Positions 21,283 through 30,902 are shown, counted from the stretch's first letter. The stretch is DNA of 64,000 bases from Alphaproteobacteria bacterium (GCA_020632885.1 JACKEQ010000017.1:61517-125516); one strand, 5' to 3'. Translations and numbers: made by a program. Notes: a model not told the origin generated them from the sequence alone.

Positions 21283-23748
21283 TCAGTCTGCAGCCCAGAC
21301 CACCTCCACGTCCCCACGGAGCGCATACCCCTCGCCGGTCGTCAGGAGCAGGCCGGCGAGGCCGAGGCGCCGGAGCTGCCACGCGAGCGTGTGGAGCCGG
21401 GCGGCCGCGGACCTCGGGGACATCCGCTCGCCCGGCCAGCCCGCCTCGATGGCCTCGTCGTGGGACAGCGCCGCTCCCGGGAGCTCCCCGTGGCGCTCGA
21501 GGAGCACCTCGAGGAAGCGTCTCGCGACCCGCTGCCGTCGCAGGTCCGAGCGGGTCGTGCCCACCGCGAACCAGGCGCAGCGGTGTCCGACGACGAGCTC
21601 GACCGTCGGCTCGGGCGTCGCAGCCGTGCGCTGGGCACCGTGGATGCGGCGCAGGAGCTTCTGGCTCCAGCGTAGTCCCTGCTCGGCGAGCTCGGGTGGC
21701 TCGCGGCCCTCGACCCTCGCGACGGCCTGGGCGTGCAGGTCGGCGTACCAGCGCATCGGCTGCGCTCCGCCAAGCCGGCGGAGGCCGTCGGGGTCGGCCC
21801 CCCCGAGCTCGGCCTCGCACACTGCCTGCACCAGGCGGAACTCGTCGCGCAGGACGTGCAGGCCGCACGCCTCCGCCTCCTCCAGGGCCAGCGCGAGCTG
21901 CTGGGCCGCCTGGGCCGTGCTCCCGGCCCGCCACAGGGCGCCCGCGCGCAGCATGCGGTAGCGACACGCTCCCTCCGGACAGCTCTGGGTGTCGAGGTCG
22001 AACAGGACGGCCCGGAAGGCGTCGATCACGAACGGGGGCTCGCCGTCGACCACGTCGCAGGCGGCGAGGAGGGCGTCCCGGGTGCGCTGGAGCCGCGGCT
22101 CCACGATGGCGCCGAACAGGCGGTCGCTGAGCGCGCGGACCTCCGCGGTCCGTCCGAGCCAGAGCAGGCTCAGGGCCTTGCCGAGCGACGTCGTGATCAC
22201 CAGGCGCGGCTCGAGGGCCAGGGAGTCCGGGCTGATCGCGACGGGGGGGTCGTCCTGACGGGCGGCCACGTCCCGCCAGACGTCGCGCACCGAGCGCTCC
22301 CGAGCGCTCACGGCCCGCGCGGTCATCGCCGCCAGGCGCTCGCGACACTCCGCGAACCGGCCGGCCTCGCAGTGGACCATCGCCTGGAAGCCGATCGCGT
22401 CGACCTCGTGGAACCCGTGGCCCTCACGGCTGGCGAGCGCCTCCCGCGCGACGGCGGCCTCGAGGGACGGGACCGGTGCCCCGCGGCGCCAGTGGGCCCA
22501 GGCGAGCATCTGGAGCACGACGAGGTCCCGATCGGGGGACGGGGGGTGCTGTCGGGCGAGGAGCGTCATGCGCTCGAGGTGGACCGCAGCGAGGCCGGCG
22601 TCGCCCGCGGTGACGTGCAGGAAGCCCAGACGGTGGTGGAGGCGCAGCGACCAGAGCGACCCGTCCTCGAGCGTCCGGGCGGCGTCCACGAGGTCCTGGA
22701 GCAGCGACACCGACGCGGCCACGTCGTCCCCGTCCAGGGCCGAGCGGCTGTGGGCGATGGCGGCGCGCAGCGCGAGGTCCGCGGGGGCGTGCCGCTCGGG
22801 CGAGCAGACGGCCTCCAGGTTCGCCAGCTCCGCCACCGGGGGACGGGGGCTCCAGCGGGTCGGGACTCCCATCGCGTCGACGGGATCCTCCTCTCCGCCG
22901 TAGTGAGCCGCGTGGGCCCGCCACGCGTCCATGCGGTCTCCGGCGTCCCAACCCTCGTCGGCGAGGGCAGCCACGCTGTGGGGCACCGCGAAGCGCGCCG
23001 CTCCGGCGGGCTGGAGCACCCCCGCGTGGCGCAGGTCACGCAGGAGCCCGAGGGTCTCGGGCAGGTCGAGCTGCCAGAGCGCGCTGGCCGCGGCCACATC
23101 GAAGCCGCCGCGGCAGGCCGTGAGCCGACGCAGGCGCCCCTGGTGCTCGCGGTCGAGCGCAGACCACGTCGCATGCCATCCGTCCCGCAGGCTGCGCGCC
23201 ATGCGGCCCTGCTCCTCGAGCTCGGCCGCCAGCGCGTCGGCCGTGGTGACCTCCAGGCAGCGCGCGGCGGCCTCGAGGGCGAGAGGGAGCCCGTCCAGCA
23301 GGCGGACCACCTCCGCCAGGCCGTCGGTCGAGAGGTGCGATGCGGGCGCGTGGCGCCGCTCGGCCCGAGACCGGAGGAGCTCGAGACCGACGGACGGCGC
23401 GAGAGGAGCGACGAAGAAGAGCTCCTCGGCGGGATGCCCCGTGGGGGTGCGCCGGACGAGCACCACGGGACGGCTGTGCGAGAGCTCGACCCACTGCGCG
23501 AGCGTTTCCGGGTCGAGGTCGTCGCAGCCGTCCACCACGATGGGGCCGTGGGGTGCGAGCTGGCCGGGGAGCCGGCTCCCCGAGACCCGCGCGCAGTCCC
23601 GGTGGGCGGCCAGCTCGGCCATCGCGCGGGACTTGCCGACCCCCGCGGGTCCCACCACGCACATCAGGCCGCCCGGCCCGCTCCAGAACGCCGTGATGCG
23701 GCCGTCCGGGTCGACTTCGCCGAAGAAGGGGTCGGCGACCGGATTCAC
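21283..23748 (-). CDS. STAND/AAA-type ATPase with C-terminal winged-helix domain
   Basis: An 821-residue signalling ATPase. Walker A GPAGVGKS (33-40) and a Walker-B-like IVVDGCDDLD open an NB-ARC/STAND-type module (HHAGVLQP-type winged helix about 180-260). A long helical TPR-like middle (about 300-700) follows. A C-terminal winged-helix DNA-binding domain (about 735-815) ends in TTGEGYALRG, as in OmpR-type domains. The order resembles LuxR-like or SARP-like STAND regulators but with the DNA-binding domain at the C-terminus. GTG 23748 overlaps the stop of the upstream PLP-enzyme gene as GTGA, so the two are coupled. It probably acts as a ligand-gated transcription regulator. Confidence 0.75.
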   Translation of the reverse strand: MNPVADPFFGEVDPDGRITAFWSGPGGLMCVVGPAGVGKSRAMAELAAHRDCARVSGSRLPGQLAPHGPIVVDGCDDLDPETLAQWVELSHSRPVVLVRRTPTGHPAEELFFVAPLAPSVGLELLRSRAERRHAPASHLSTDGLAEVVRLLDGLPLALEAAARCLEVTTADALAAELEEQGRMARSLRDGWHATWSALDREHQGRLRRLTACRGGFDVAAASALWQLDLPETLGLLRDLRHAGVLQPAGAARFAVPHSVAALADEGWDAGDRMDAWRAHAAHYGGEEDPVDAMGVPTRWSPRPPVAELANLEAVCSPERHAPADLALRAAIAHSRSALDGDDVAASVSLLQDLVDAARTLEDGSLWSLRLHHRLGFLHVTAGDAGLAAVHLERMTLLARQHPPSPDRDLVVLQMLAWAHWRRGAPVPSLEAAVAREALASREGHGFHEVDAIGFQAMVHCEAGRFAECRERLAAMTARAVSARERSVRDVWRDVAARQDDPPVAISPDSLALEPRLVITTSLGKALSLLWLGRTAEVRALSDRLFGAIVEPRLQRTRDALLAACDVVDGEPPFVIDAFRAVLFDLDTQSCPEGACRYRMLRAGALWRAGSTAQAAQQLALALEEAEACGLHVLRDEFRLVQAVCEAELGGADPDGLRRLGGAQPMRWYADLHAQAVARVEGREPPELAEQGLRWSQKLLRRIHGAQRTAATPEPTVELVVGHRCAWFAVGTTRSDLRRQRVARRFLEVLLERHGELPGAALSHDEAIEAGWPGERMSPRSAAARLHTLAWQLRRLGLAGLLLTTGEGYALRGDVEVVWAAD

Positions 23749-25607
23749 CGAGGTGGGCCGTAGGTCGCGTCGAAGAAGCTGGTGATGGCGGGCATGAGGG
23801 CGTCGATGTCGGCGCGCGCGGGCACCGAGATGCGGCAGATCTGCACGCCACCGCGCTTCTGGGCCTCCTTGACCTCCGCGGCGAGCGCGCCCTGCGTCGA
23901 CTCCTCCGGGTTGATCACGTAGAACGGGTCCACCTCGCCACCCGAGGACTGCCCGTAGCTGACGCGGTTCTGGACGAGGCCCGCGGGCGCGTGCTCCAGC
24001 AGCCAGGCCACGAAGGCGTCGCAGAGGTTGTCGTGGTCGGTGGCCGCGGCGGGCAGGTAGAACGAGATCAGCCCGCTGTGGAGGCCCTGGGCGACCTGCT
24101 CGGGGCTCATCGTGTAGAGCAGGATGTCGGGGTGGCCGCGCCGGGCGAGCTCCTGGAGCAGGCGGTCGGCCAGCTTGCGCGTGTTGGCCGCGATGGTGAG
24201 CATCCGCGGACGGAGATCCGCGACGCCGTCCACCAGGGCGCGGCGCTGGGCGGGCTTGGCGAAGCTGTCGGCGTCCTGGCCGTGGGCGCGGGTGCGCTCG
24301 AGGATCTGGCGGGCCATGGGGTCTTCGCCGGCCAGCACGAGGCCGAGCGTGGCCTTGCCACGGCTGATGTACTTCGAGCCGCTCTTCACGATGAGGAACG
24401 GCCAGCCGTTCGCCCAGTCCTTCTCGAACAGCGGGTAGAGCGGCGCCATCGTGGTGTCCACGAGGACCGGGATCCGGAGCCCCGTGCGGGCCTCGTAGCG
24501 CTTCAGACCCTGGACCAGGCGGGGGAAGTCGTGGACCTGGAGCTCCGGGTTGGTCGGGGTCTCGAGGAAGACCACCGCGGGGCCGGTGAGGGGGCCGTCG
24601 AGCTGCTCGATCACGCGGTCCACGAGGGTCTGGCCGTCCACACCCAGCACGCGCAGGGGGCTCGCGCGCACGACGTCGTCGGCGGAGAGGATGTCGGCGA
24701 TGAGCTGCCCCGTGCCGCCGTAGCCGTTCTCCGCATAGAACAGCGGGACGGGGGCGCCGGTGGAGACGATGTCGGCCGCCGCCGTGAACACGGCCGCCTC
24801 GGCCGCGAGGCCCGTGCAGAAGTAGGCACCCCCGGTCATGCCCTTCAGGTTCGCCGCCATGGCCGTGTCACACTCGGCGTCCGTCGCGGTGGGGACGGGC
24901 TGGGGCTGCAGGCCGACCAGGCGGGTGAGCTCGGTCTGCGCGGTGATGGCGAGCAGCGCGGAGACCGTGCGCTTGCGGATGAGCTGGATGCCGGTCGCGT
25001 CGAACTTCTCGGGCCGCCGGAGGAGGAGCACGCCGCCGTCGGTCACCGGGCAGACCACGGCGTCCGCGGTGAAGGCGTCCAGGTCGGTGTCCTCGGGGGC
25101 CGTGTCGGTCACGAACAGCGTCAGCACGTCGGCATCGCCCCGGGGGACGTCGGTGGCCTCGGTGCGCGGGAACGTGACGCCGCGGGCGGTCCAGCGGGCG
25201 CGGAGCCAGGCGGAGATCGGCAGATCGCCGCGATGGAGGACGCGAGCGCGGCCGGTGCGCCCAGGCACCTCGAGGGGGGCGAGGAAGGCCTTGGTCCGCG
25301 AGGCGAAGGAGATGGCGCGCGCCGCCCCGGTGAGCTCCTCGATGTACAGCTCGTACACCGAGGTCCAGGGCGTCCCCAGACGGGCGTAGTCGTACGGGAG
25401 GCCCGCTGCGGCAAGCGCGACGACGGGGTCGGCGCCGGCCTCGATCTCGGCGGCGGCGGTCTTGAAGCGGGCGATGAACCCGTCGTGGCCGTGGAAGCGG
25501 GGCAGGTCGTACGTGGTGACCGGCGGGGCCCAGTCCTTCGGCAGGCGACCGGGGGTCTCGAGCAGGTACCGGATCAGGGAACGGAGGGGCTTCTGGGTCG
25601 TCGACAT
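23745..25607 (-). CDS. PLP-dependent enzyme of the Cys/Met-metabolism (cystathionine gamma-synthase-like) family, N-terminally extended
   Basis: A 620-residue protein whose last ~420 residues match fold-type I Cys/Met-metabolism enzymes: GGAYFCTGLAAEAAVF, VFLETPTNPELQVHDFPRL (substrate-aspartate region VLVDTTMAPLY) and the PLP-lysine motif KSGSKYISRGKA with Lys412. The usual family length is about 400; the extra N-terminal ~200 residues are of unknown role and contain no obvious motif. The exact reaction (synthase, lyase or other) cannot be told from sequence alone. GGGAG precedes ATG 25607. It is first in a two-gene operon with the STAND ATPase and divergent from the FHA/caspase operon. Confidence 0.75.
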   Translation of the reverse strand: MSTTQKPLRSLIRYLLETPGRLPKDWAPPVTTYDLPRFHGHDGFIARFKTAAAEIEAGADPVVALAAAGLPYDYARLGTPWTSVYELYIEELTGAARAISFASRTKAFLAPLEVPGRTGRARVLHRGDLPISAWLRARWTARGVTFPRTEATDVPRGDADVLTLFVTDTAPEDTDLDAFTADAVVCPVTDGGVLLLRRPEKFDATGIQLIRKRTVSALLAITAQTELTRLVGLQPQPVPTATDAECDTAMAANLKGMTGGAYFCTGLAAEAAVFTAAADIVSTGAPVPLFYAENGYGGTGQLIADILSADDVVRASPLRVLGVDGQTLVDRVIEQLDGPLTGPAVVFLETPTNPELQVHDFPRLVQGLKRYEARTGLRIPVLVDTTMAPLYPLFEKDWANGWPFLIVKSGSKYISRGKATLGLVLAGEDPMARQILERTRAHGQDADSFAKPAQRRALVDGVADLRPRMLTIAANTRKLADRLLQELARRGHPDILLYTMSPEQVAQGLHSGLISFYLPAAATDHDNLCDAFVAWLLEHAPAGLVQNRVSYGQSSGGEVDPFYVINPEESTQGALAAEVKEAQKRGGVQICRISVPARADIDALMPAITSFFDATYGPPR

Positions 25608-25729
25608 CGGTGCTCCCGCGGGTCGTCCAGGGACTCGTGGAGGCTGGTCTATCGACGTTGCCGGCGCTGGGCATGGACGTCGACCGGGCTCGCTGAGGAA
25701 GCGGGTTATCCGCACGACCTGGAGGACCC

Positions 25730-26632
25730 TTGGGACACCTGCTCGACCCCGCCACCCGCCAGCCCGTGCACCTCGCTGCGACGACTCTCGTAGGCCGCGG
25801 GCCCGCGGCCGACTGGACCATCCCGTCCCGGCTCGTGTCGACGGAGCATGCCCGCATCGCCTGGCGTCAGGGCGGGTGGAGCCTCAAGGACCTCGGCAGC
25901 CGCAACGGGACGTTCGTGGACGGGCAGCGTCTCGGGGCGGGCCAGACGACCTGGCTGCAGCCTGGCATGCAGCTCAGCTTCGGTGCCGACCGTCCCTGCT
26001 TCGAGGTCGTCGGGATCGATCCCCCGGTGGCGTGTGCGACGAGCGGTACCGGCGAGCGCGTGGAGGGGAGCTTCGACTTCCTCGCGCTGACCGAGGACGA
26101 GCCCATGGCCACCGTGTTCCTCGACGAGCACGATCGGTGGGTCCTGGAACGTGACGGCGCACAGACCCTCGCGAGCGATCGGGAGGTGGTGGTCCTCGGC
26201 GACGCGTCCTGGACGCTCTCCCTGCCCTCGAACGTCCCCGAGACCCTGGAGTCCCTGGGGGCCCGTTCGCTCCACGCCGCCCGGCTCGTGTTCGTCGTGA
26301 GCCGTGACGAGGAGCACGTCGCCCTCGAGGCCCGCTTCCCGGGCGGCTCGGTGGACCTCGACAGCCGCGCCCACCACCACCTGCTCCTCCTCCTCGCCCG
26401 CCAGCGGCTCGAGGACGCCGGGGAGCCGCTCGCCGAGCGGGGCTGGCTGTACGCCGACCGGGTCGCGGCGATGCTGGGGATCCAGGAGTCCGCGATGAAC
26501 CTGCATGTCCATCGTGCCCGGCGACAGCTCGCCCAGGCGGGCGTCTCCGGAGCCGCACAGATCGTCCAGCGGCGGCCGAACACCACCCAGATGCGCCTGG
26601 GTGTCGACGCCGTGGACGTCCACCTGGGCTGA
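25730..26632 (+). CDS. FHA-domain regulator with C-terminal winged-helix domain
   Basis: A 300-residue protein. The N-terminal FHA domain (about 10-90) carries the phosphothreonine-binding signature: GRG, RLVSTEHARI and LGSRNGTFVDGQRL. The C-terminal ~85 residues (VDLDSRAHHHLLLLLARQRL, later LHVHRARRQL) look like the winged-helix domain seen after FHA in myxobacterial regulators. A TTG start at 25730 is chosen because GGAGGA lies three bases upstream and the FHA domain begins directly afterwards. It is probably a transcription regulator switched by Ser/Thr-kinase phosphorylation; a kinase is encoded 2.4 kb downstream. It is followed after 92 bp by the caspase gene on the same strand. Confidence 0.8.
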   Translation: MGHLLDPATRQPVHLAATTLVGRGPAADWTIPSRLVSTEHARIAWRQGGWSLKDLGSRNGTFVDGQRLGAGQTTWLQPGMQLSFGADRPCFEVVGIDPPVACATSGTGERVEGSFDFLALTEDEPMATVFLDEHDRWVLERDGAQTLASDREVVVLGDASWTLSLPSNVPETLESLGARSLHAARLVFVVSRDEEHVALEARFPGGSVDLDSRAHHHLLLLLARQRLEDAGEPLAERGWLYADRVAAMLGIQESAMNLHVHRARRQLAQAGVSGAAQIVQRRPNTTQMRLGVDAVDVHLG

Positions 26633-26724
26633 CGCGCCCACAAAGGCGTGAAAGGCCCTGAAATGCGCTGCGAGGTCGCCGTGGGTCGGGGTCGGGTAGA
26701 ACGGACTCCCGAACAGGAGTACCC

Positions 26725-28125
26725 ATGGAAACCGACCTCTACGCCCTGCACATCGGCGTCGGCACGTACGCCGGGACCACCGCGCGCGATCTGCCCGGTG
26801 CGCCGCACGATGCGAGGCGCTGGCAGCGCTACACCACGGGCGCCCACACGCTCGGCCTCCCGGCGGAGCAGGTGCGTCTGTTGCTCGACGACCAGGCCAC
26901 CAAGGCGGGCATCGAAGCGGGGCTCGCCTGGCTCGCGGAGGCCATGCAGCACGGAGCCGCCGGCATCGTCACGTTCTCGGGGCACGGCTCGGCGCTCGGT
27001 GACATCAGCGATCCCCGCAACGGTCTGGCGTCGACCCTCGCCCTGTGTCCGCACGACACGAACATCGACGACCCGGGCTCCGTCATCACCCTGGCGGCGC
27101 TGGAGAAGGCCCTGGGCGACGCAGCCTCCCGCGTGACGGTGTTCGTGGACGCCTGCTACACGCGGGGCCTGCGGTGCCTCCCCGTCGGCGGGGCCGAGGG
27201 GCTCACCCATGTGGACGGCCCGTCGCGCACGCGCACGGTCCTCGGGGTCGCGCCCTGGCAGGAGGCCTGGGAGGTCCGGATCGACAGCCGCTGGCAGGGC
27301 GCCTTCTCACACTCCATCCTCACGCTGCTCGAGCAGTGGACGATCGTGCGGCGCGGGCCGCAGGTCTGGGCGAACGTGTCCCACGGCGACCTGGTGTTCG
27401 CGACGCAGTCCATGCTCCGGACCCTCGGTCTGGCGCAGGACCCCACGATGCTCGGGCCACCCAAGCTCTCGATCGTGCCGGTGTTCCAGCCCGGGATGGC
27501 CGTCGCCGACGGAGCGACGTCCCAGGAGCCCGACGGGAACCGACGGGGCTCCCAGCTCGGCTTCGGCAACAACCCGAACTACCGGGTGGTGGAGCTCTAC
27601 GCCGTCGACGGGGAGAACGGGAACATCCCGCTCGCCACCGTCTACATCACCGGGAAGGAGTTCTCCACGAAGATCGCAGCACCGTGGGGTGGCGGGGATC
27701 TCGTGCCGGAGACGGAGTACTGGTTCTGCGGGACTGTCGACACCTCCGATCTCTCGGGGATGACGGGGTACGAGCTCCTCCTGTCGCAGATAGACGTCGA
27801 GTACGAGAGCGACGACTGGCCGTCGACCGCGCCGACGTTCTCCCATGGATGCAACGTCACCGCGTCGAAGATCTCCGAGTGGAGCTCCAACGCGCTCTCC
27901 CATCCGCTCACCGCGTACTACAACAAGGCCTCGACCAGCCAGCACCTCCGTGGCATGCAGGTCGGGATGTCCGGCGGCGGCAATGGTGTGCACGTGGCCC
28001 AGGTCGTGTTCTTCACGGACGGCAAGCACCCGTTGGTGATGAAGGACGCATCGGTGGGCTCGACGCGCACGCTGATCGGGGACACCGTGGATGGCGACTA
28101 CTTCTGGCTGCAGCCCGGGAGCTGA
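26725..28125 (+). CDS. Caspase-fold (peptidase C14) protease with C-terminal beta domain
   Basis: A 466-residue protein with an N-terminal caspase/metacaspase domain: LHIGVGTYAG first strand, IVTFSGHGS with catalytic His87, and VFVDACYT with catalytic Cys144. The usual DSCHSG becomes DACYTRG, but the His-Cys dyad is kept. Residues about 270-466 form an unrecognised beta-rich region with repeated Tyr/Asp motifs. No signal peptide is seen, so it is probably cytoplasmic. CAGGAGT precedes ATG 26725, with a TAGAAC box further upstream. Bacterial caspases act in regulated proteolysis, sometimes in cell death or defence. The 3' end overlaps the convergent kinase gene by 28 bp. Confidence 0.82.
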   Translation: METDLYALHIGVGTYAGTTARDLPGAPHDARRWQRYTTGAHTLGLPAEQVRLLLDDQATKAGIEAGLAWLAEAMQHGAAGIVTFSGHGSALGDISDPRNGLASTLALCPHDTNIDDPGSVITLAALEKALGDAASRVTVFVDACYTRGLRCLPVGGAEGLTHVDGPSRTRTVLGVAPWQEAWEVRIDSRWQGAFSHSILTLLEQWTIVRRGPQVWANVSHGDLVFATQSMLRTLGLAQDPTMLGPPKLSIVPVFQPGMAVADGATSQEPDGNRRGSQLGFGNNPNYRVVELYAVDGENGNIPLATVYITGKEFSTKIAAPWGGGDLVPETEYWFCGTVDTSDLSGMTGYELLLSQIDVEYESDDWPSTAPTFSHGCNVTASKISEWSSNALSHPLTAYYNKASTSQHLRGMQVGMSGGGNGVHVAQVVFFTDGKHPLVMKDASVGSTRTLIGDTVDGDYFWLQPGS

Positions 28126-30359
28126 CCCAGCGTACGGAAGCCCGTGACGCCCCAGCGGGAGGTCGCTGGGGACGCCCGACGTGTAGCCAGGGAGAGGGCC
28201 GGGCCGGAGGTGAGGCTGAACTGTCCGCCTCGGCCTGCGGCCAGCCCTGACTCCGTGGCGGGCGGGAGGGCCGACGGGTCGTCCGACCAGCCGTTGCTGC
28301 ACCAGTCCATCGCGTTCCCGACCAGGTCGACGAGCCCGTAGACGCTGGTGTCCAGCGGAGAGGAGCCCGCCTCGCGCAGGCCCTTCGCCTCGGGTCCGCC
28401 GTTCGAGAGGTTGGCCCAGGACCCGTGGAAGTGGGTGCCCCAGGGGTAGGTGCGACCGTCCACGCCGCGTGCGGCCTTCTCCCACTGCAGCTCGTCGGGC
28501 AGCCGTCGCCCGTGCGCCTGGGCGAACGCCGTCGCATCCAGCTGCGAGACCCCGACGACCGGGCCCTCCCACGGGTGCTCGGTGTCGCCGGGGGGCGCGA
28601 CCCGCTCGAACCCACCGTCCGCCCAGCGCGCCAGGGGCCCGCTCTCGAGCCGCGGCAGCCGGGCCTCCCAGTCGCCACCGGACGCCTTCAGCGCGGTGAG
28701 CCACCCCAGGTAGGCACGGACGGTGACCTGGCGCGTGGCGACGACGAACCCGTCGAGCCATCGCCAGTGGCGCCGGAACGGCTCGATCGCGCCCGACTCC
28801 GCTCCGCACAGGAACCATCCGGCGGGCACGTAGGCGTCGTCCGCGGCGAGGGTCCCCCTGGGGGGGAGGGCGATGGGGAAGGGCTCGCTGGAGCCGGGTG
28901 GCGCGCCGTGCCAGTCCCGCTGCCGCGTCAGGAAGACGGGGTAGCGCACGGGCTCGCAGGCCGGGTGGTGCAGCTCCAGGAGCCAGGAGCCGCGCTCGAG
29001 GGGGACGTCCACGAGGGGCGTCCGGCCGAGCTCGCCTCCCGGCTCGAGCACCATCCGACGGGACCGTTCCACGAACCTGAAGGCGCGGACGACCGCTCCG
29101 GGTGGCTCGGTCACGAGGGTGAGCCGGCCCGAGCCCCGGAGGAGATCGGCATGGCGGCCGCGGTCGTGGCGCTCGAGCTGGACCTCCAGCGCTTCGACGG
29201 GCGCGCGTTCGAGGTCGGCCTCCACGAGGCGCTCGGCGTAGTGGTCGGCCAGGGCCGCGTGGGCCTCATCGCAGTCGGGATCCTGCTGCAGCGCCGCGCC
29301 CAGGGCCTGCACCCACCTCGCCTCGCGCACGCTGGCGTCGCGCTCCAGATCGTTCGCTTCGTCCTCGAGCGCCCACAGCGCTTCCCATTCCGTCTCGGGG
29401 TCGCGGGGGAGCAGGCGCTGGCGGAGGTCCCGCGCCCGGGACCTGAGCTCGCCGATGCGCCCGCGGAGACCGTCGAGGGTGTGGCGGGACTCCATGGCCA
29501 CCGCCACCTGCCGACGGGCTTCCTCCTTGCGCAGGGCGCCCTCCCGCCAGCGCCGCAGCCGCTCGGCGAACGCGGCCGCCGTCGGGCGTTCGGCCGGGTC
29601 CGGGGAGGTGGCGCGACGGACGAGGTCGACGAGCACGCCGTCCAGGCCGTCGGTTCCCGCCGGGAATGCCATGGGCGGATCCGAGACGAGCCGGTGGATC
29701 GCGCCGTGGCCGCTGGACGTGAGGAGCGTGTGGCCCACGAGGACCTCGTGCAGCACGACCCCGAGCGCGTACACGTCCATCGGGGCGGCCACCGCCTCCC
29801 CCCGTGCCTGCTCGGGGGCCATGTAGCGCGGCGTCCCGCCCGGCGACGCGGGGCTCCCGGCCGGGGCGCTGATCCCCCAGTCCATCAGGAAGACCTCGTC
29901 GAACGCGCCGAACATGATGTTCTCGGACTTCACGTCGCGGTGCACGATGCCCTGGCCGTGGGCATAGGCCAGCACGCTCGCGACGCGCTCGACCACGGTG
30001 ATCCGTCGTTCGGCCGGGGCCTCGAGGAGCGTCCCGCCGGTCACCTCGTTCATCGTGTACCAGAGCCGTCCGTCCGGGAGCTCGCCCCGATCGAGCACCG
30101 CGACGACCCCTGGATGACGGAGGCCCGCGAGGCGCTGGCCCTCCCGGATGAACGCGGCCCGCATGTCCTCCCGTGCCGCCAGGGGACCGGAGAGCGTCTT
30201 CATCGCGACGACGGTGTCGAACCATCGGTCGTAGACCCTGCGGACCTCGCCCATGCCGCCCCAGCCGAGAAGACCGCGGTCTTCGTACCGGTCCGGGCCC
30301 ACGATCTCCGTGGCGGTGGCTGCGGTCTCCTGGCCAGCCCAGGTGAGGGTGCGCTCCAT
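28098..30359 (-). CDS. Ser/Thr protein kinase fused to an FGE-sulfatase-like domain
   Basis: A 753-residue soluble kinase. The catalytic domain (about 30-290) shows LGWGGMGEV, Lys in VAMKTL, HRDVKSENIMF (catalytic Asp142), MDWG in place of DFG, and TPRYMAPEQARG. A helical segment (about 290-400) and a PEGA-like beta section (LTLVTEPPGAVVRAFRF) link to a C-terminal formylglycine-generating-enzyme-like fold (about 540-745: EKAARGVDGRTYPWG, YGLVDLVGNAMDWCSNGW). The paired active-site cysteines of true FGE are not seen, so a sensing or binding role is more likely than catalysis. GAGGGAG precedes ATG 30359. Paralogue of the kinase at 35647. Confidence 0.85.
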   Translation of the reverse strand: MERTLTWAGQETAATATEIVGPDRYEDRGLLGWGGMGEVRRVYDRWFDTVVAMKTLSGPLAAREDMRAAFIREGQRLAGLRHPGVVAVLDRGELPDGRLWYTMNEVTGGTLLEAPAERRITVVERVASVLAYAHGQGIVHRDVKSENIMFGAFDEVFLMDWGISAPAGSPASPGGTPRYMAPEQARGEAVAAPMDVYALGVVLHEVLVGHTLLTSSGHGAIHRLVSDPPMAFPAGTDGLDGVLVDLVRRATSPDPAERPTAAAFAERLRRWREGALRKEEARRQVAVAMESRHTLDGLRGRIGELRSRARDLRQRLLPRDPETEWEALWALEDEANDLERDASVREARWVQALGAALQQDPDCDEAHAALADHYAERLVEADLERAPVEALEVQLERHDRGRHADLLRGSGRLTLVTEPPGAVVRAFRFVERSRRMVLEPGGELGRTPLVDVPLERGSWLLELHHPACEPVRYPVFLTRQRDWHGAPPGSSEPFPIALPPRGTLAADDAYVPAGWFLCGAESGAIEPFRRHWRWLDGFVVATRQVTVRAYLGWLTALKASGGDWEARLPRLESGPLARWADGGFERVAPPGDTEHPWEGPVVGVSQLDATAFAQAHGRRLPDELQWEKAARGVDGRTYPWGTHFHGSWANLSNGGPEAKGLREAGSSPLDTSVYGLVDLVGNAMDWCSNGWSDDPSALPPATESGLAAGRGGQFSLTSGPALSLATRRASPATSRWGVTGFRTLGQLPGCSQK

Positions 30360-30400
30360 GAGGTCTCCCTCACGGGTCTACCGCACGCGACGGCGGATTG

Positions 30401-30805
30401 TCACGGCTGGAGCACGGTCACCCGGTGGCCGAGCGTGCTGGCCGCGTCCAGCTCGCTGATGGTCCAGGCGAGCTGGCCGCCCACCAGGCCCACCGCGTCG
30501 TCCGGGGCCCCGTGCTCCCGGCGGACCTCGCCGCTCGGGTCGACGACCACGTCGAGGCTCACGCCGTGGCGGCGCAGGTAGGGGCGGATCCGGGACCGCT
30601 GGGCCACGGAGTCGGTGTTGACGGCCAGCACGCGGTGTCCGGAGGACACCAGCGCGGCCGCCTTCCGGAGCACGGCCGGGGCCTGCGCCGTGTCCACCGA
30701 CCAGAACACGAGGACGTCGTGATCACCCGTCGTGACGAGGTCTCCGTCGATCGTACGGACTTCGGCGGCACAGGCCAGGAGGGAGGAGAGGGCGAGCAGG
30801 ATCAT
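30401..30805 (-). CDS. Thioredoxin-fold lipoprotein lacking the CXXC motif
   Basis: A 134-residue protein with lipoprotein signal MILLALSSLLAC. The body follows the thioredoxin/AhpC-like order (VLVFWSVDTAQAPAVLRKAA, VLAVNTDSVAQ, VVVDPSGEVRREHG), but at the position of the catalytic CXXC it reads SVDTAQ, so a redox role is unlikely. ATG 30805 has GGAG upstream and starts the signal exactly. It is followed on the same strand by the kinase-FGE gene 41 bp away, so the two may share a transcript. It is divergent from the methyltransferase gene. Confidence 0.65.
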   Translation of the reverse strand: MILLALSSLLACAAEVRTIDGDLVTTGDHDVLVFWSVDTAQAPAVLRKAAALVSSGHRVLAVNTDSVAQRSRIRPYLRRHGVSLDVVVDPSGEVRREHGAPDDAVGLVGGQLAWTISELDAASTLGHRVTVLQP

Positions 30806-30902
30806 GGCGGGCTCCAGGGTTGTCTCCAAGCTACCGACACGAGGAAGAAGCCACCATTTCGCTGAATTGCACGGTATTTCGGTGGCCGTTGCGAGCGCGT
30901 CG

